The position numbers and the translations under genes are program-made. The notes under the pieces are model-generated. The model was not told where the DNA came from. It saw only the letters and a program-made list of their open reading frames with translations, and ran no database searches. DNA of 33,862 bases from the NCBI GenBank assembly GCA_020073105.1, contig JAIQFW010000126.1:1-33862 (forward strand), in the 5' to 3' direction. The stretch comes from Terriglobia bacterium. Lineage in GTDB: Bacteria > Acidobacteriota > Terriglobia > Terriglobales > Acidobacteriaceae. Positions 32,262 to 33,862 of this stretch are shown here, piece after piece (position 1 is the stretch's first letter; every line of letters starts with the position of its first letter).

Positions 32262-33862
32262 ATGGGAAGCGAACTGGCGGGACAACCGCAGTCCTGGAGA
32301 GATCTGGTACCTAGCGCCAAGGGGTTTGTCGGCCTCGTGGTTGTCCTGGGCACCGCCGTGCTGCTTTACGGCGCCATCCACCAAACCAGCCGCAACATCG
32401 CCGAGTTCATCTGCTATCTCGGGATCGCGATCCTGGCGTCCCGGCTGAAAGTGAACCTGCCGGGCATCACCGGCACGATGTCGGTAAACTTTCTGTTCAT
32501 CCTGCTGGGGATTCTGCAACTGAGTTTCTCGGAGACCCTGGTGCTTGGGGTCGCCTCCATTCTGGTGCAGTGCCTGTACCCCGACCGGCCTAGCGCGATC
32601 CAGGTGACGTTCAACATTTGCGTGAGCGCAGTCTCGACTGCCCTGGCCTATGTTGCGTTTCACTTGGCCCTGTCCCACGGTCTCGTCGAGAGCCGGGCCC
32701 TGGCCTTGGGTGCGGCAGCCTCCATCTACTTCATTGCCAACACTGGATCGATTGCCACGGTCATCTCGTTCACCGAAGCCAAGTCGCTGAAAAAGATTTT
32801 GGTGGAGTGCTATTTCTGGTCGTTTCCCTATTACCTGGTGGGGGCGGGAATCGCGGGTGCGATCGGCTGGTTCAACGAGGCTTTCAACTGGGAAACTTCG
32901 CTGCTGATCGTGCCGGTGATTTATTTGATCTACCGCTCGTACGGCTTGTACCTGGGCAAGTTGGACGACGAGAAGCGGCACGTCGAGGAGATGGCCAACC
33001 TGCACTTGCGTACCATTGAGGCGCTGGCGTTGGCGATTGAAGCCAAAGATCACACCACGCACGACCACCTGCAGCGCGTGCGCGTTTACGCCATTGAGGT
33101 AGCGAAAGAACTGGGCATGGTAGGCGAGGACATGGAAGCCCTGCAGGCCGCGGCGCTCTTGCACGATATTGGCAAGCTCGCAATCCCCGAGCACATCATC
33201 TCGAAGCCTGGGCGCCTTACCCCGGAAGAGTTCGAGAAGATGAAGATCCACCCCCTGGTCGGCGGTGAAATTCTAGAGCGGGTACGGTTTCCCTATCCGG
33301 TTGTCCCCATCGTTAAGGCCCACCACGAAAAGTGGGACGGGTCGGGCTATCCCTACGGCCTGAAGGGAACAGATATCCCGATTGGCGCCCGGGTGCTCTC
33401 TGCCGTGGACTATCTGGATGCGTTGGCCTCGGACCGTCAGTACCGGCGCGCGTTGCCGCTGGAAGAGGCCATGGAACGATTATCGGGCGAGTCCGGTAAG
33501 TCCTTTGACCCGCAGGTGGTTGACGTCCTCAAGAAACGCTACCGCCAGTTGGAAAAACGTGTCCATGCTCAGTTTGCCAAGGAAGGAGACCTCCACCTCT
33601 CCACCGAGCTGAAGATTGAACGCGGGCTGGCGCCAGCCGCCGGTTTCGAGAACGCTACCGTGAAACAAACGAGTGGCCAGGAGGCAACGTTCCTCTACTC
33701 GATCGCGGCCGCCCGGCAGGAAGCACAGGCCTTGTTTGAGTTGAGCCAGGACCTGGGAGCATCGCTCAGTCTGAAAGAGACGCTATCGGTGTTTTCCGTG
33801 AAGCTCCGATTGCTGGTTCCCTACGACGCCATCGCCATCTACCTTCGCCGCAGCGACGAGCT
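32262..33862 (+). CDS. Membrane-bound HD-GYP phosphodiesterase with GAF domain (partial, cut by window end)
   Basis: An open frame of 533 codons running off the right edge. Residues about 16-230 form an integral membrane sensor of several helices (FVGLVVVLGTAVLLYGAI, FLFILLGILQLSFSETLVLG, YYLVGAGIAGAIGWF). An HD-GYP domain follows at about 258-440: HD at 301-302 (LLHDIGKLAIPEHI) and HHEKWDGSGYPYG at 354-366, so c-di-GMP hydrolysis residues are intact. From about 475 a GAF domain begins (ALFELSQDLGASLSLKETL, VPYDAIAIYLRR) and is cut by the window; a further output domain may follow. ATG 32262 is the first plausible start, but its ribosome-binding site is poor. The long frame on the opposite strand here is a codon-bias shadow. 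It is divergent from hxlR. Confidence 0.9.
   Translation, partial: MGSELAGQPQSWRDLVPSAKGFVGLVVVLGTAVLLYGAIHQTSRNIAEFICYLGIAILASRLKVNLPGITGTMSVNFLFILLGILQLSFSETLVLGVASILVQCLYPDRPSAIQVTFNICVSAVSTALAYVAFHLALSHGLVESRALALGAAASIYFIANTGSIATVISFTEAKSLKKILVECYFWSFPYYLVGAGIAGAIGWFNEAFNWETSLLIVPVIYLIYRSYGLYLGKLDDEKRHVEEMANLHLRTIEALALAIEAKDHTTHDHLQRVRVYAIEVAKELGMVGEDMEALQAAALLHDIGKLAIPEHIISKPGRLTPEEFEKMKIHPLVGGEILERVRFPYPVVPIVKAHHEKWDGSGYPYGLKGTDIPIGARVLSAVDYLDALASDRQYRRALPLEEAMERLSGESGKSFDPQVVDVLKKRYRQLEKRVHAQFAKEGDLHLSTELKIERGLAPAAGFENATVKQTSGQEATFLYSIAAARQEAQALFELSQDLGASLSLKETLSVFSVKLRLLVPYDAIAIYLRRSDE

Noticed and set aside
32199-33251. Long minus-strand reading frame of 350 codons opposite the HD-GYP gene
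   Set aside because: The plus strand encodes clear membrane helices and an HD-GYP domain over the same bases. The minus frame is a low-complexity Gln/Arg/His-rich shadow caused by high-GC codon use.

Overview
The window looks like a chromosomal segment of an Acidobacteriota (Terriglobia/Koribacter-like) bacterium. The basis is high GC, a very large outer-membrane receptor with an N-terminal carboxypeptidase-regulatory-like domain, a GWxTD protein, HD-GYP signalling proteins, DinB-like proteins, and dispersed GTCAT-CCGAG palindromic repeats. This assignment rests on gene content, not on a database search. Almost all genes have clear families; no rRNA, phage, integrase, transposase or CRISPR array is visible. 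There is one tRNA, tRNA-Ile2(CAU).

Layout. 1-1374 (minus): a galT reading frame that runs without a stop into the 3' part of isocitrate dehydrogenase and off the window edge. 1418-5484 (minus): YraN, an EamA transporter, a DinB-like protein, a MOSC protein and a class III aminotransferase; a strong terminator sits between the aminotransferase and MOSC genes. 6013-8872 (plus): an EamA transporter, a response regulator with HD-GYP output, and a GT2 glycosyltransferase. 8930-12862 (minus): leuA, leuB and a Tat-exported FAD oxidoreductase, with a divergent LysR gene (13016-13811) broken by an internal deletion. 13808-17329: a STAS protein, a beta-barrel protein, an MGDG-synthase-like glycosyltransferase overlapping an LpxH-like phosphoesterase, and YggX. 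17659-24839 (minus): a TPR/carboxypeptidase-regulatory lipid-free exported protein, the 1156-aa receptor and the GWxTD protein, with two good terminators. 25100-25175: the tRNA.

The most unusual part is 25.87-29.75 kb. An exo-alpha-sialidase/BNR gene (29750-30934) and a MoaD/ThiS-like gene (26924-27222), which I believe are neighbours in relatives, are separated and followed by small cargo units: an AbrB-PIN toxin-antitoxin pair, a VOC protein, a DUF4365 protein, and a translationally coupled 78-aa protein plus nucleotidyltransferase. Between these units lie leftover 3' ends of the two anchor genes: two short sialidase tail remnants (28959-29021 and 28271-28325) and a 189-bp MoaD tail copy (25874-26062). 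The layout resembles repeated insertion at gene 3' ends with restoration of the target gene and displacement of the old tail, but no recombinase is present. This is the best candidate for an undescribed system here.

Several genes carry scars: the galT-icd join, the lysR deletion, and single-base shifts in both MoaD copies. These may be real decay or assembly/sequencing errors; reads across the joins would decide. The right edge (32262 onward) holds a membrane-bound HD-GYP protein with the beginning of a GAF domain, cut by the window.
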